Origin: Tragulus kanchil
Taxonomy: Eukaryota > Chordata > Mammalia > Artiodactyla > Tragulidae
DNA: 64,000 bases
Assembly (NCBI GenBank): GCA_022376925.1
Contig: JAIOJX010000005.1
Location: forward strand, 94,771,001-94,835,000
Reading direction: 5' to 3'
Part shown: positions 22,180-33,997 of the stretch, piece by piece
Layout of the letters: each line of letters opens with the position of its first letter
How positions within the stretch are numbered: position 1 is the first letter of the stretch
Program-made: the position numbers and the translations under genes
Notes under the pieces: model-generated
Told to the model about the DNA's origin: nothing
What the model saw: only the letters and a program-made list of their open reading frames with translations
The model's database searches: none

Positions 22180-22498
22180 TTTTTTTTTTTTGATTTATTT
22201 ATTTATTTTGGTCAGGGTGGGGTGGGGAGGGAGGGGAGCAGGCTGACTACTTCTATTGGTTTTTCATTTGTCCATTTTCATCCATCTTTGTTCTTTGGCC
22301 CGTGTGGGCCTCCCATCGCGGTGGCCTCTGTTGTCGCAGAGCACCGGCTCTGGGTGCATGCGCTCTAGAGCTCCGGCTCGGTAATTGGACACATCAAGCC
22401 GCTCCGCAGCACGTGGGATCTTCCCAGGCCAGGGATCAAACCGGCGCCCCTTGCACTGCCAGGCGGTGCCCTTACCCACTGGACCACCAGGGAAGCCC
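22180..22498 (-). mobile_element. CHR-2-like SINE, duplicate of 21084-21402
   Basis: Same insertion and TSDs (22168-22179 and 22499-22510), repeated by duplication 6. Confidence 0.85.
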
Positions 22499-23107
22499 AA
22501 GTTTGTACTTCTTAATGTTCTCCTATCCTTCTCCCCTTTTACAACCATCAATCTGTTCTCTGTATCTATGAGTTTGTTTCTGTTTTATTTTGTCCATTTA
22601 CTTGTTTTTCATATTCTACATGTAAGTGAAATAATGTGGTATTTGTTTTACTCTCTCTGACTTATTTCACTTAGCATAACATCCTCTAGGTATACGCATG
22701 TTGTCACAAATGGCAAGATTTCATTGTTTTCATGGCTGACTAATATTCCAGAATAGTACATCTTTTTTATCCATTCTTTTATCAAAACACACTTCAGTTA
22801 CTGCAGTATCTTGGCTATTGCAAATAAAATGACAATGGACAGAGGCGTGTATATATTTTTTAAATGAGTACTTTTGTTTTCTCTGGATAACTATCCTGAA
22901 GTGGAATTGCTGGATCCTCTGGTAGTTCTATTAGGAATTTTTCGACGGACTTTCATACTGTGCTTTCCATAGGGGCTACACCAAGTTACATTCCCAGCCA
23001 CAGTGTCCTAGGATTCCCTTTTCTACATACTATGCCAACTCTTTATATTTCTTGTCTTTCTGATAACAGCCATTCTGACAGGCATAAATAAGGAGGTATC
23101 TCACTGC

Positions 23108-23463
23108 AGTTTTTTTTTAATGAAGACTATATTTATTTACTTTTGGCTGCACTGGGTCTCTGATGCTGTGTGTGGGCCCTCTCAAACTGTAGCAAGTGGG
23201 GGCTAATCTCTAATTGTGGTATCTGGATTTCTCATTGCAGTGGCTTCTCTTGCTGCAGAGCATGGGCTCCACAACAGGCTTCAGCAATTATGGCACAGGA
23301 TGTCAGGAGTTGCAGCTTGCAGGCTCCAGAGCATGGGCTCAGGAATCGTAGCACATGGGCTTTGTTACCCCATGGCATGAGGGATACTCTTAGACCAGGG
23401 AATGAACTGGCAACCCCTGAATTGCAAGGTGGATTCTTAACCACTGGACCAACAGGGAAGCTC
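23108..23463 (-). mobile_element. Old CHR-type tRNA SINE (CHRS/CHRL-like)
   Basis: The plus strand reads 'atttatttacttttggctgc', 'actgggtctctgatgctgtg', 'gatttctcattgcagtggct', then a long body ending in 'ggattcttaaccactggacc' and 'aacagggaagctc', the reversed tRNA head. The 173-codon frame 23170-23691 (repeated at 24270-24791) is read-through of this SINE into L1. Confidence 0.8.
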
Positions 23464-24207
23464 ATCACTATAGTTTTGACTTGTACTTACCTGATAACTA
23501 GCCATGCCGAACTTCTTGTCATATGCCTGTTTGCTACCTGTATATCTTTGAAAAAATGTCTCTTTGGGTTTTCCATCTATTTTCTCATCAGGTTGTATTT
23601 TTATTTTAATTTGACATTTAGTTGTATGAGTTTTAAAAATATGTTTTGGATTTTAATCCCTTATCCAGTACATTGTTTGCAAATACCTTAGGAAATATTC
23701 AAATCTTAAAGAAGATCCTATAACCCCATTTTAGATACTGATATTCGTATTTTTAAGTGCACAGAGCCTGACATTTTGTCCAGAACCTAAGGAATGTATC
23801 TCTCAGAAAGTTGACCCAGAGAAAGAAAAAGGCACCAAGTTCCATACAAGGGGGAGGGAAGTGTGTTCTTGAGGGCGTCCTTGAGGACAGAGCATCCGTC
23901 CGGAAGGAACGGTAAGTGCCACAGGATAACCTGAGGATGAGACTTGATAAGATTTTATTAGATTTTTAAAAGGAGGACCTTGCAGTTTCTTGAGAGGTGA
24001 AGGTTAAGTAAGATGACCGGAGAATGAGAAGAGACTGCCAGGTGAGAAGTAGAGGGACACTAGGGAAGCGTGTGGAGGGATTTCTCAGCAAGAATAAGAG
24101 AAGTCCTCAGGTGCAAAATAGTAGATACTATGCACCATATTTCTTGTCTTTTTTTTGATTTAACCAAAGCCATTCTGACAGGCATAAATAAGGAGGTATC
24201 TCACTGC

Positions 24208-24563
24208 AGTTTTTTTTTAATGAAGACTATATTTATTTACTTTTGGCTGCACTGGGTCTCTGATGCTGTGTGTGGGCCCTCTCAAACTGTAGCAAGTGGG
24301 GGCTAATCTCTAATTGTGGTATCTGGATTTCTCATTGCAGTGGCTTCTCTTGCTGCAGAGCATGGGCTCCACAACAGGCTTCAGCAATTATGGCACAGGA
24401 TGTCAGGAGTTGCAGCTTGCAGGCTCCAGAGCATGGGCTCAGGAATCGTAGCACATGGGCTTTGTTACCCCATGGCATGAGGGATACTCTTAGACCAGGG
24501 AATGAACTGGCAACCCCTGAATTGCAAGGTGGATTCTTAACCACTGGACCAACAGGGAAGCTC
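24208..24563 (-). mobile_element. Old CHR-type SINE, duplicate of 23108-23463
   Basis: Second copy carried by duplication 7. Confidence 0.8.
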
Positions 24564-25210
24564 ATCACTATAGTTTTGACTTGTACTTACCTGATAACTA
24601 GCCATGCCGAACTTCTTGTCATATGCCTGTTTGCTACCTGTATATCTTTGAAAAAATGTCTCTTTGGGTTTTCCATCTATTTTCTCATCAGGTTGTATTT
24701 TTATTTTAATTTGACATTTAGTTGTATGAGTTTTAAAAATATGTTTTGGATTTTAATCCCTTATCCAGTACATTGTTTGCAAATACCTTAGGAAATATTC
24801 AAATCTTAAAGAAGATCCTATAACCCCATTTTAGATACTGATATTCGTATTTTTAAGTGCACAGAGCCTGACATTTTGTCCAGAACCTAAGGAATGTATC
24901 TCTCAGAAAGTTGACCCAGAGAAAGAAAAAGGCACCAAGTTCCATACAAGGGGGAGGGAAGTGTGTTCTTGAGGGGGCGTCCTTGAGGACAGAGCATCCG
25001 TCCGGAAGGAACGGTAAGTGCCACAGGATAACCTGAGGATGAGACTTGATAAGATTTTATTAGATTTTTAAAAGGAGGACCTTGCAGTTTCTTGAGAGGT
25101 GAAGGTTAAGTAAGATGACCGGAGAATGAGAAGAGACTGCCAGGTGAGAAGTAGAGGGACACTAGGGAAGCGTGTGGAGGGATTTCTCAGCAAGAATAAG
25201 AGAAGTCCTC

Positions 25211-26124
25211 TGAGAGTGTGCAACAGGATAATCCCAGAGATGGAGAAGTGCTTGGTTAATAATTTAGAGATCTAGTTGTATTTCACATGTTTTTAAAAAA
25301 CATGTCAATCTGCAAAGGACTGGGAAAAAGAAATGAACAGTCATTGGCCCTTTATCATTTGAGAAGCACTGTTTTAAAGAACATCCGTCACTTTGCTGAC
25401 TCAACACCTCTCTCCCTCCCTCTTCAAGAGCCTCTCCCTCTGCTATTGCTCCCAGTGCTGGAACTATTCATCAAGGGACCATCTCCTACTTAGGCAACAG
25501 GAAGGCACCTGACCCAAGTGAGGTCTCTTAGTTTGCGTTTCTCCTGGGAATCCCAATCAAGAGAAATGTGTCCTAGGGAAGGCAATGGCTGGAGCTAATC
25601 TTTCATGAAACTCTTCACTTTATGTATGAGGAGACTGAGGCTGATGTGTCAGTGAGCAGAGGTCACTTGAATTCAGGCTGTCCATTTCCACTAATGACTC
25701 TACTTTTTTTTTTTTTTTTTTTTAAAGATGGCATCTCTTTAGGAAATAGTATTTCTAAGTTAAACTTCAAGAGAAAAATCAACAGTATATTAACATGCCC
25801 ATTTCTATAGAGGAAATGATGGGTAAGTCATCAAAGAAAACCAATCTTGCTGTCAAAAATGCAATTCATAAAAAGTCTAAGCTAAAGAAAGTATAATAAA
25901 GAAATATGGAGGCCTCTTTAATACTGCTTTCTGTCTCTCCTTCCTATCTAATAAATTGATACTTTTCTGCTGTACAGGACATACCAGTGAGCTTGGAATT
26001 CATCTTTCACCATAGATTCTTCATCAAATCTAATGGGCCAAAGGGTAAGTACTCAGTGAATTTCACAAAGGCATGGGACAGTCTTCTCACTGAACTTATT
26101 AAGCATACTGCACACAGTATTTTC
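25211..26124. other. Non-coding sequence with poly-T
   Basis: An 18-20 base T run lies at about 25706-25723. A short reverse-MIR-like patch at 25610-25680 is too weak to call. No gene recognised; frames at 25287-25493 and 25622-25810 have no support. Confidence 0.4.
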
Positions 26125-28310
26125 TAAGTCCTTGTTATATGGGTTTTATCATTAAAATTAATAAATATCCAGAACACACATGCTTACTTTGCAAGTAGGT
26201 GTCCCAACATGCCTACATAGTGAGACTCACATCATTTAAATAAGTAAATACATATCTTTTAATAATAAAAATTAAGTTGCATGATTAATAAATCAAAAGA
26301 AACAAACACCATTCAATCATTAAGGTAACTTAATAAAAAAGGCCTTTTGTGCTGAATGAACTGGAGAACAACAGATCAGACTGAACACCCTGAAGTTTAT
26401 CTATGCTTCTCTAGGATTAGATTCAGGAAAGCGTTCATTGCGCAAACCAGCAAGGGAACTGGCTTTCACCCTGGTTTCACATTCTCTCTACTGCAAATTA
26501 ATTGCATATGACATTTATTTAGGAGTAAGTTTCAAATCTCTGAGTGCAAACGACAGGCTCTTCTGAATTCCAGCAAACATGGTTTAAAAGGTTTCATAAT
26601 CAAAATATGATTGATGATTCCAGAGTTTGTTGCTGTAATTATGCAGCTAGCATAATAATGAGGAAACCAAAGCCAGAGACAGAATAATAATTATGGACAA
26701 CTAGGTGACAGGGTCCTTTTAATAGGACAACAAACTGTTACTTTAATTTAGGATGTATATGGAGAATGATAGGCTATTTTGATAACATCTTTAAAATAGG
26801 AGTTTCTTTCTATCAGATCATCAGGTGTTTCTGGAACATGGACTCAGAAGAGAATTCAGTGAGGTAACAGTTTGGGAGATTTAACATAATTTGAGCTGTC
26901 CTACCATTTCCTTAATTTAAAAAAAAAATATACTTCCCTACTTCTTAATGATTTTGAACATGCATATATTTCCACGTCTAGGAAGATGCAAAGCAGTTTA
27001 GTGGATGTTCTGCGGTCTAATGGATAATCAATAAATCTGTAGTCCTCTAATCCAGACAGCTTTATACTGTCCACATTAATTAACTTCTAATATTTGACTG
27101 AAACTAGACTCAAACTGTTAGGGAGGACCTAGAATATTTCTCCACTTAACTTTCATAACTTATCTTTAGTTTTTAAACCACCTTATTTGAAAATCAAATA
27201 ATAACTGCTATAAGTACTCACACAGTAAGTCCTTGTTATATGGGTTTTACCATTAAAATTAATAAATATCCAGAACACACATGCTTACTTTGCAAGTAGG
27301 TGTCCCAACATGCCTACATAGTGAGACTCACATCATTTAAATAAGTAAATACATATCTTTTAATAATAAAAATTAAGTTGCATGATTAATAAATCAAAAG
27401 AAACAAACACCATTCAATCATTAAGGTAACTTAATAAAAAAGGCCTTTTGTGCTGAATGAACTGGAGAACAACAGATCAGACTGAACACCCTGAAGTTTA
27501 TCTATGCTTCTCTAGGATTAGATTCAGGAAAGCGTTCATTGCGCAAACCAGCAAGGGAACTGGCTTTCACCCTGGTTTCACATTCTCTCTACTGCAAATT
27601 AATTGCATATGACATTTATTTAGGAGTAAGTTTCAAATCTCTGAGTGCAAACGACAGGCTCTTCTGAATTCCAGCAAACATGGTTTAAAAGGTTTCATAA
27701 TCAAAATATGATTGATGATTCCAGAGTTTGTTGCTGTAATTATGCAGCTAGCATAATAATGAGGAAACCAAAGCCAGAGACAGAATAATAATTATGGACA
27801 ACTAGGTGACAGGGTCCTTTTAATAGGACAACAAACTGTTACTTTAATTTAGGATGTATATGGAGAATGATAGGCTATTTTGATAACATCTTTAAAATAG
27901 GAGTTTCTTTCTATCAGATCATCAGGTGTTTCTGGAACATGGACTCAGAAGAGAATTCAGTGAGGTAACAGTTTGGGAGATTTAACATAATTTGAGCTGT
28001 CCTACCATTTCCTTAATTTAAAAAAAAAATATACTTCCCTACTTCTTAATGATTTTGAACATGCATATATTTCCACGTCTAGGAAGATGCAAAGCAGTTT
28101 AGTGGATGTTCTGCGGTCTAATGGATAATCAATAAATCTGTAGTCCTCTAATCCAGACAGCTTTATACTGTCCACATTAATTAACTTCTAATATTTGACT
28201 GAAACTAGACTCAAACTGTTAGGGAGGACCTAGAATATTTCTCCACTTAACTTTCATAACTTATCTTTAGTTTTTAAACCACCTTATTTGAAAATCAAAT
28301 AATAACTGCT
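26125..28310. repeat. Direct duplication 8 (copies 26125-27209 and 27226-28310)
   Basis: Period 1101 at both ends, 16 bases of filler. The only difference seen is T to C 24 bases into copy 2 (gttttatcatt near 26145, gttttaccatt near 27246). The content is AT-rich unique-looking sequence with no gene or repeat family recognised. Confidence 0.95.
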
Positions 28311-28774
28311 TTGACAAACTTGAGCTTGACAATCTGTTTCATGGGAATAGGATAAATACAGTTCCAGATGTATATATTATGCTAGGTCTGGTTTGGATTC
28401 AGGACTTATTCACAAACAGCATTCACTAAATACCTTTGCTCATTCAGATTTGTACTGATTAGTTCCCTTCAGAGCCCATCTTCTTATTTTTAGCCAACCC
28501 ATCCTACGAGAGACAGAACTCATGAGAACAGGTGAAAGTTCTTATGAATAAAATCATCCATTCCTTTGTAATAGAAGGAAAACAAAAATAACAGCAGGTG
28601 AAAGAGGTTAAGAGAATAAGTGTTGTTTTTTGTGCACCAGACTGGTTATCATTCCCATTTGCAGAGGAGACTCAAGGATCTAATAATTGTCTTCAAGTTG
28701 TCCAGTAAGGAACTTGTAAAGTTGATATACAAAAGTTTGGATTCTTGAATCCCATTTAATAATACTATCAATAC

Positions 28775-28905
28775 TAACAGCAACACATATTTACTGAACG
28801 CTTGCCATATTCCAGGTGCTACTCCAAGCTTTTGACATACACCTAGTCATTTCACCCTCAGAGCCCTACCTTTTGCTCTTCACATTTTATAGATAAAGAA
28901 ATAGG
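28775..28905 (-). mobile_element. MIR SINE remnant
   Basis: Reverse-MIR pattern: 'catatttactgaacgcttgc', 'catattccaggtgctactcc', 'agcttttgacatac', 'cacattttatagataaagaa'. Confidence 0.7.
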
Positions 28906-29890
28906 TGCTTGCTTGCTCTCTATAAGGATTATGGAGACAGACTTGCTGTGGCTTCATCTTTTTCCATTTACCATTCACCTCCTCTGTCCATCCTAATTAT
29001 ACTTCATCCCAGTTGTGAGATTAACACAACTTCTGGTTTGAATGGACAGACATTCCATTGGTCCATCCACCTCTAGAAGGACTGTGAGAAGTTATTTGGC
29101 TGTTCTGATCAGTGGGCCTTAGAGCAACACAACCAGAGTTCCTGGTAGACACCAAGTGTTTGAAGGTAGGCTCTACTCCCATGCAGCAAAACACAAAGGT
29201 GAAAGATAAGAGACGGAATATGGGAAGGGCATTCCAGAGAGAAAGAAAATCATTTACTTTGGGAGCTTTCTTTAAACCAATGAGTGGTGTACCACCATTG
29301 ACTAGAGCTTGTGGATGAAGAATTACCCCCACCACATCAGTAAGCAAAGAATATTTCTCCACTTAACTTTCATAACTTATCTTTAGTTTTTAAACCACCT
29401 TATTTGAAAATCAAATAATAACTGCTTTGACAAACTTGAGCTTGACAATCTGTTTCATGGGAATAGGATAAATACAGTTCCAGATGTATATATTATGCTA
29501 GGTCTGGTTTGGATTCAGGACTTATTCACAAACAGCATTCACTAAATACCTTTGCTCATTCAGATTTGTACTGATTAGTTCCCTTCAGAGCCCATCTTCT
29601 TATTTTTAGCCAACCCATCCTACGAGAGACAGAACTCATGAGAACAGGTGAAAGTTCTTATGAATAAAATCATCCATTCCTTTGTAATAGAAGGAAAACA
29701 AAAATAACAGCAGGTGAAAGAGGTTAAGAGAATAAGTGTTGTTTTTTGTGCACCAGACTGGTTATCATTCCCATTTGCAGAGGAGACTCAAGGATCTAAT
29801 AATTGTCTTCAAGTTGTCCAGTAAGGAACTTGTAAAGTTGATATACAAAAGTTTGGATTCTTGAATCCCATTTAATAATACTATCAATAC

Positions 29891-30021
29891 TAACAGCAAC
29901 ACATATTTACTGAACGCTTGCCATATTCCAGGTGCTACTCCAAGCTTTTGACATACACCTAGTCATTTCACCCTCAGAGCCCTACCTTTTGCTCTTCACA
30001 TTTTATAGATAAAGAAATAGG
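29891..30021 (-). mobile_element. MIR SINE remnant, duplicate of 28775-28905
   Basis: Second copy within duplication 9. Confidence 0.7.
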
Positions 30022-30468
30022 TGCTTGCTTGCTCTCTATAAGGATTATGGAGACAGACTTGCTGTGGCTTCATCTTTTTCCATTTACCATTCACCTCCTC
30101 TGTCCATCCTAATTATACTTCATCCCAGTTGTGAGATTAACACAACTTCTGGTTTGAATGGACAGACATTCCATTGGTCCATCCACCTCTAGAAGGACTG
30201 TGAGAAGTTATTTGGCTGTTCTGATCAGTGGGCCTTAGAGCAACACAACCAGAGTTCCTGGTAGACACCAAGTGTTTGAAGGTAGGCTCTACTCCCATGC
30301 AGCAAAACACAAAGGTGAAAGATAAGAGACGGAATATGGGAAGGGCATTCCAGAGAGAAAGAAAATCATTTACTTTGGGAGCTTTCTTTAAACCAATGAG
30401 TGGTGTACCACCATTGACTAGAGCTTGTGGATGAAGAATGACCCCCACCACATCAGTAAGCAAAGAAT

Positions 30469-31642
30469 GATGTGCCCATCAAGTCATCAGCCACTGTTGC
30501 TACGCCTTGACAATGCACCCTGGGAGATTCAGGATGGAGAAAAGCAGGACACTAGCCTTAAACAGTGAAGGTACACAGTGAAGGAATGATTTCAATGAGC
30601 CCAGACTCTTGCATCTTCCTAGACACAGAAGAGTGCTAAATTCATTCACTTGAGATGTCTGATTTTCTTTAATTAACAATAATGTTTTGATGTTATAAGT
30701 ATCTAGTTACTTTGCAAAACCTCCTTTGTATCCTGATTCCTCCATTATCTCTTTGTAGCAGTCAATCAGAGGTTGTCTCCTGGGCTTATGTCCTCAGTAT
30801 GTCTACCCAATACAACATAATTCTCAACTTTTAAGTGGAGCAGATTTTTCATCTGACACATTGTCTAAGAAGACAGCGAAAACCCAGAAGGATGGCCACA
30901 GGGCCAGGTTGGGCTGATAAGGAGCACAGCCTCAAGAGTCTTTTGGGCAGGTCCTCTATATGTTATCAAGGCTATAGCCAACTTGCTGGTTCTTATAAGC
31001 CAGTAAGTCCTCAGCCAATGGCTGGGAACACAGTCAAGGTTCAGTATTCTGGAGTTGAATGGACTGGTAATGGTGGAACAGAGCATATTATTAAGTCCCT
31101 CACCTTCAGAGATGTGCTGGGGTAGGCGCATTTATGTTTAAATAAGAATAGAGAGAGCCAGCCAGGGTTTGAGGAAGATAAACTATGGACTATCTCTTGC
31201 CAAGGCCTATTCCAGATCTCTCAAGGCCTGTTCTCTCAGAAGCCACTCACAGGAGGGAGGAGTCTCATCTATTGCACAGAGATTGGGCAGGTATGAGACT
31301 GCAGGATGATAGTTTTAAAACCTTACAAGTCCCTGAACACGAGGCCTGTGGGAGTGGATGCTGAGATGCTTATAAAGTTTCATTTCACCAAGAGTTCTAG
31401 AAATTCAAGGCAGTAACAACAGACAATTAAGTGGAAAGTATTATTTTCCATTTCAATTCTGGCAGAGTCTTAATGGGAGAAGAAAATGTTACCCTCATTT
31501 GTGGAGAAGGACCACTTGTCAAGCCAATTTCAGCGAACCTAATCTCATGCTGCTGAAATAAAAGTTGGAGGTTGAATTCAACTCAAAACACAAAACGGGG
31601 TAAAGTGTATTGCTTAAACTTTGTAATTTCACTTTCTGATCT
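30469..31642. other. Non-coding sequence, nothing recognised
   Basis: No repeat family or gene seen. A 96-codon plus frame (30835-31125) overlaps an 88-codon minus frame; neither resembles a known protein. Confidence 0.4.
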
Positions 31643-32159
31643 AACATAGAAAAATGACTGAAAGGCATTTCACCAATAAAAGGAATGCTGGTTGGTTGGT
31701 TCTTTCCATTAGATGTGATTTTTGTGTTCTTCTATATTTTAATTTTTTTATAAATCAGAGAAAAGAATTTAACAACTATTATTTCTACAATGCCAGTTAA
31801 ATGACAGAAACTGATGATTTCTAACATCTGAGGTTTAAATAGTTCTTTCAGCACTAAAGCTATTTTAAGAGCAAAATAAAAACTTTTTAACATATTTTTA
31901 AATGTAACTCTTTAGAAAGATACATGCATATATTCTGCATAAAATGTTAAAGATATTTTAACAATTTAATGAAATAATGCATGACTTTATAAAATCAGAC
32001 TTTAAAGATTATGACTGCTGGCTGGAAAAGGCAGTTAAATGTCATTTAAATTTATTGCTTTTACTGAAAGATGCAGTGAAAACTTAGAAAGCAGAAACTT
32101 GGCAGAAAATGAGACATACACAACTTTAGTATCCTATAGTATCCCAGGCTTATTTTCTC

Positions 32160-32515
32160 CCTGGTATGGACTGAATTGTGTCTCTCTCAAAGTAAAAAGT
32201 TAAAACCCTAAATTCCAAGGTGATTTAAATAAGATCTAAGGGTGAAGCCCTAATCCTACAGGAATGGTATCTTCAGAAGAAGAGATACCTGAGTGCTTTT
32301 GAGAAAGTATGCTCTCCCTCTCCCATCCAAACCCCCAAGCGTACAAAGGACCCAGTGAAAAAAAAAGGACCCAGTGAAAAGGCACTGTCTGCAGGCCAAG
32401 GACAGGGGACTCCCCAGATATTAACCCTGATGGCACCTTGCTCCTGGCCTACCAACCTCCAGAACTGTGGAAGAAGCGTGTCCAGTGTACACTTCCTAGT
32501 CTGTTCTTCCATTCT
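32160..32515 (+). mobile_element. MLT1-like LTR fragment
   Basis: Resembles a mammalian MaLR-type solo LTR: 'tatggactgaattgtgtctc', 'gggtgaagccctaatccta', 'caggaatggtatcttcagaa', 'aaggacaggggactcccc', 'accaacctccagaactgtgg'. Old and diverged, no internal coding region. A 19-base-period microduplication (ggacccagtgaaaa at 32348 and 32367) lies inside it. The family name is from memory. Confidence 0.6.
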
Positions 32516-32642
32516 AGTAACCCTTGAAGACTAATAGACTCCCAATTTTATATTCAATTCTCCAGAGAACAAAAGCTCACAGATTATGTCAAGCTTTACC
32601 TGTACATTTGATGATTTTTTCTCTTTTTCTCCATCATGCCTC

Positions 32643-32754
32643 TTTTATTTATATTTATTTTCATTGATCATTTTATTCTTTGGCCTGTGTGGGCCTCCCA
32701 TTGAAGTGGCCTGTCTTATTGCAGAGCACCAGCTCTAGGTGCATGTGCTCCAGA
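32643..32754 (-). mobile_element. CHR-2-like SINE, artificially cut copy
   Basis: Corresponds to 33754-33865 and ends abruptly at the join of duplication 10, in the middle of 'gctccaga'. The truncation is a duplication boundary and not a biological end. Confidence 0.75.
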
Positions 32755-33270
32755 ACATAGAAAAATGACTGAAAGTCATTTCACCAATAAAAGGAATGCT
32801 GGTTGGTTGGTTCTTTCCATTAGATGTGATTTTTGTGTTCTTCTATATTTTAATTTTTTTATAAATCAGAGAAAAGAATTTAACAACTATTATTTCTACA
32901 ATGCCAGTTAAATGACAGAAACTGATGATTTCTAACATCTGAGGTTTAAATAGTTCTTTCAGCACTAAAGCTATTTTAAGAGCAAAATAAAAACTTTTTA
33001 ACATATTTTTAAATGTAACTCTTTAGAAAGATACATGCATATATTCTGCATAAAATGTTAAAGATATTTTAACAATTTAATGAAATAATGCATGACTTTA
33101 TAAAATCAGACTTTAAAGATTATGACTGCTGGCTGGAAAAGGCAGTTAAATGTCATTTAAATTTATTGCTTTTACTGAAAGATGCAGTGAAAACTTAGAA
33201 AGCAGAAACTTGGCAGAAAATGAGACATACACAACTTTAGTATCCTATAGTATCCCAGGCTTATTTTCTC

Positions 33271-33626
33271 CCTGGTATGGACTGAATTGTGTCTCTCTCA
33301 AAGTAAAAAGTTAAAACCCTAAATTCCAAGGTGATTTAAATAAGATCTAAGGGTGAAGCCCTAATCCTACAGGAATGGTATCTTCAGAAGAAGAGATACC
33401 TGAGTGCTTTTGAGAAAGTATGCTCTCCCTCTCCCATCCAAACCCCCAAGCGTACAAAGGACCCAGTGAAAAAAAAAGGACCCAGTGAAAAGGCACTGTC
33501 TGCAGGCCAAGGACAGGGGACTCCCCAGATATTAACCCTGATGGCACCTTGCTCCTGGCCTACCAACCTCCAGAACTGTGGAAGAAGCGTGTCCAGTGTA
33601 CACTTCCTAGTCTGTTCTTCCATTCT
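33271..33626 (+). mobile_element. MLT1-like LTR fragment, duplicate of 32160-32515
   Basis: Second copy within duplication 10, including the internal microduplication. Confidence 0.6.
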
Positions 33627-33749
33627 AGTAACCCTTGAAGACTAATAGACTCCCAATTTTATATTCAATTCTCCAGAGAACAAAAGCTCACAGATTATGT
33701 CAAGCTTTACCTGTACATTTGATGATTTTTTCTCTTTTTCTCCATCATG

Positions 33750-33997
33750 CCTCTTTTATTTATATTTATTTTCATTGATCATTTTATTCTTTGGCCTGTG
33801 TGGGCCTCCCATTGAAGTGGCCTGTCTTATTGCAGAGCACCAGCTCTAGGTGCATGTGCTCCAGAGTGCTGGCTCGTAATTGGACACACTGGTCCAGCCG
33901 CTCCGCGACACGTGGCTTCTTCCCGGGCCAGGGATTGAACCAGTGCCCCTGCACTGCAAGGTGGACTCTTTACCCACTGGACCACCAGGGAAGTCCC
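33750..33997 (-). mobile_element. CHR-2-like tRNA-derived SINE
   Basis: Same family as 3629-3954: reversed body 'ggcctgtgtgggcctcccat', 'gcagagcaccagctctaggt', 'taattggacacactggtcca', 'gccgctccgcgacacgtgg', then the tRNA head 'cactggaccaccagggaagt'. More diverged than the 21084 copy. No clear TSD found. Confidence 0.8.

Larger units (their letters stand above)
20533..22722. repeat. Direct duplication 6 (copies 20533-21625 and 21628-22722)
   Basis: Period 1095-1097. Two one-base differences: cacagg/cacaggg near 20860 and 21955, and ggtatcgc/ggtatacgc at the inner end of copy 1. The segment contains a SINE inside L1 sequence, so both the SINE and its TSDs are doubled. Confidence 0.95.
20870..23700 (-). 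mobile_element. L1 remnant, interrupted by two SINEs and duplication 6
   Basis: Minus-strand L1 ORF2 3' region and 3' UTR. Recognisable pieces are 'tttcaggtgtgcaacagagt', 'ctgtatctatgagtttgttt', 'tcacttagcataacatcctc', 'catggctgactaatattcca', 'gccattctgacaggcataaa' and the closing 'cccttatccagtacattgtt'. Frames are broken. A young SINE (21084-21402) and an old CHR-type SINE (23108-23463) are inserted in it. Confidence 0.8.
23068..25210. repeat. Direct duplication 7 (copies 23068-24108 and 24168-25210)
   Basis: Period 1100-1102. The copies differ by two Gs (gagggcgtcc near 23870, gagggggcgtcc near 24972). The 59-base filler 24109-24167 includes 'catatttcttgtctttttttt', a corrupted version of the bases just upstream of copy 1, so the homology extends noisily outward. 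Confidence 0.95.
28232..30468. repeat. Direct duplication 9 (copies 28232-29352 and 29348-30468)
   Basis: Period 1116 with a 5-base overlap (agaat) at the join. One substitution (T at 29324, G at 30440) lies 28 bases from the inner end of copy 1. Its first 79 bases also belong to duplication 8, so 27131-27209, 28232-28310 and 29348-29426 are three copies. Frames at 29021-29362 and 30137-30463 are the same frame seen twice. Confidence 0.96.
31643..33865. repeat. Direct duplication 10 (copies 31643-32754 and 32754-33865)
   Basis: Period exactly 1111, copies abutting. The single difference seen is G (31665) to T (32776), 22 bases into copy 2. The join cuts through a SINE: copy 1 stops mid-body and only copy 2 continues into the rest of the element. 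Confidence 0.97.

Noticed and set aside
23170..23691. 173-codon plus-strand open frame, repeated at 24270-24791, the longest in the window
   Set aside because: It runs from an old CHR-type SINE into L1 3' sequence, and the second occurrence is the duplicated copy. No protein family.
29021..29362. 113-codon minus frame with a 108-codon partner at 30137-30463
   Set aside because: Same DNA seen twice through duplication 9, with no recognisable domain. The differing start comes from the join itself.
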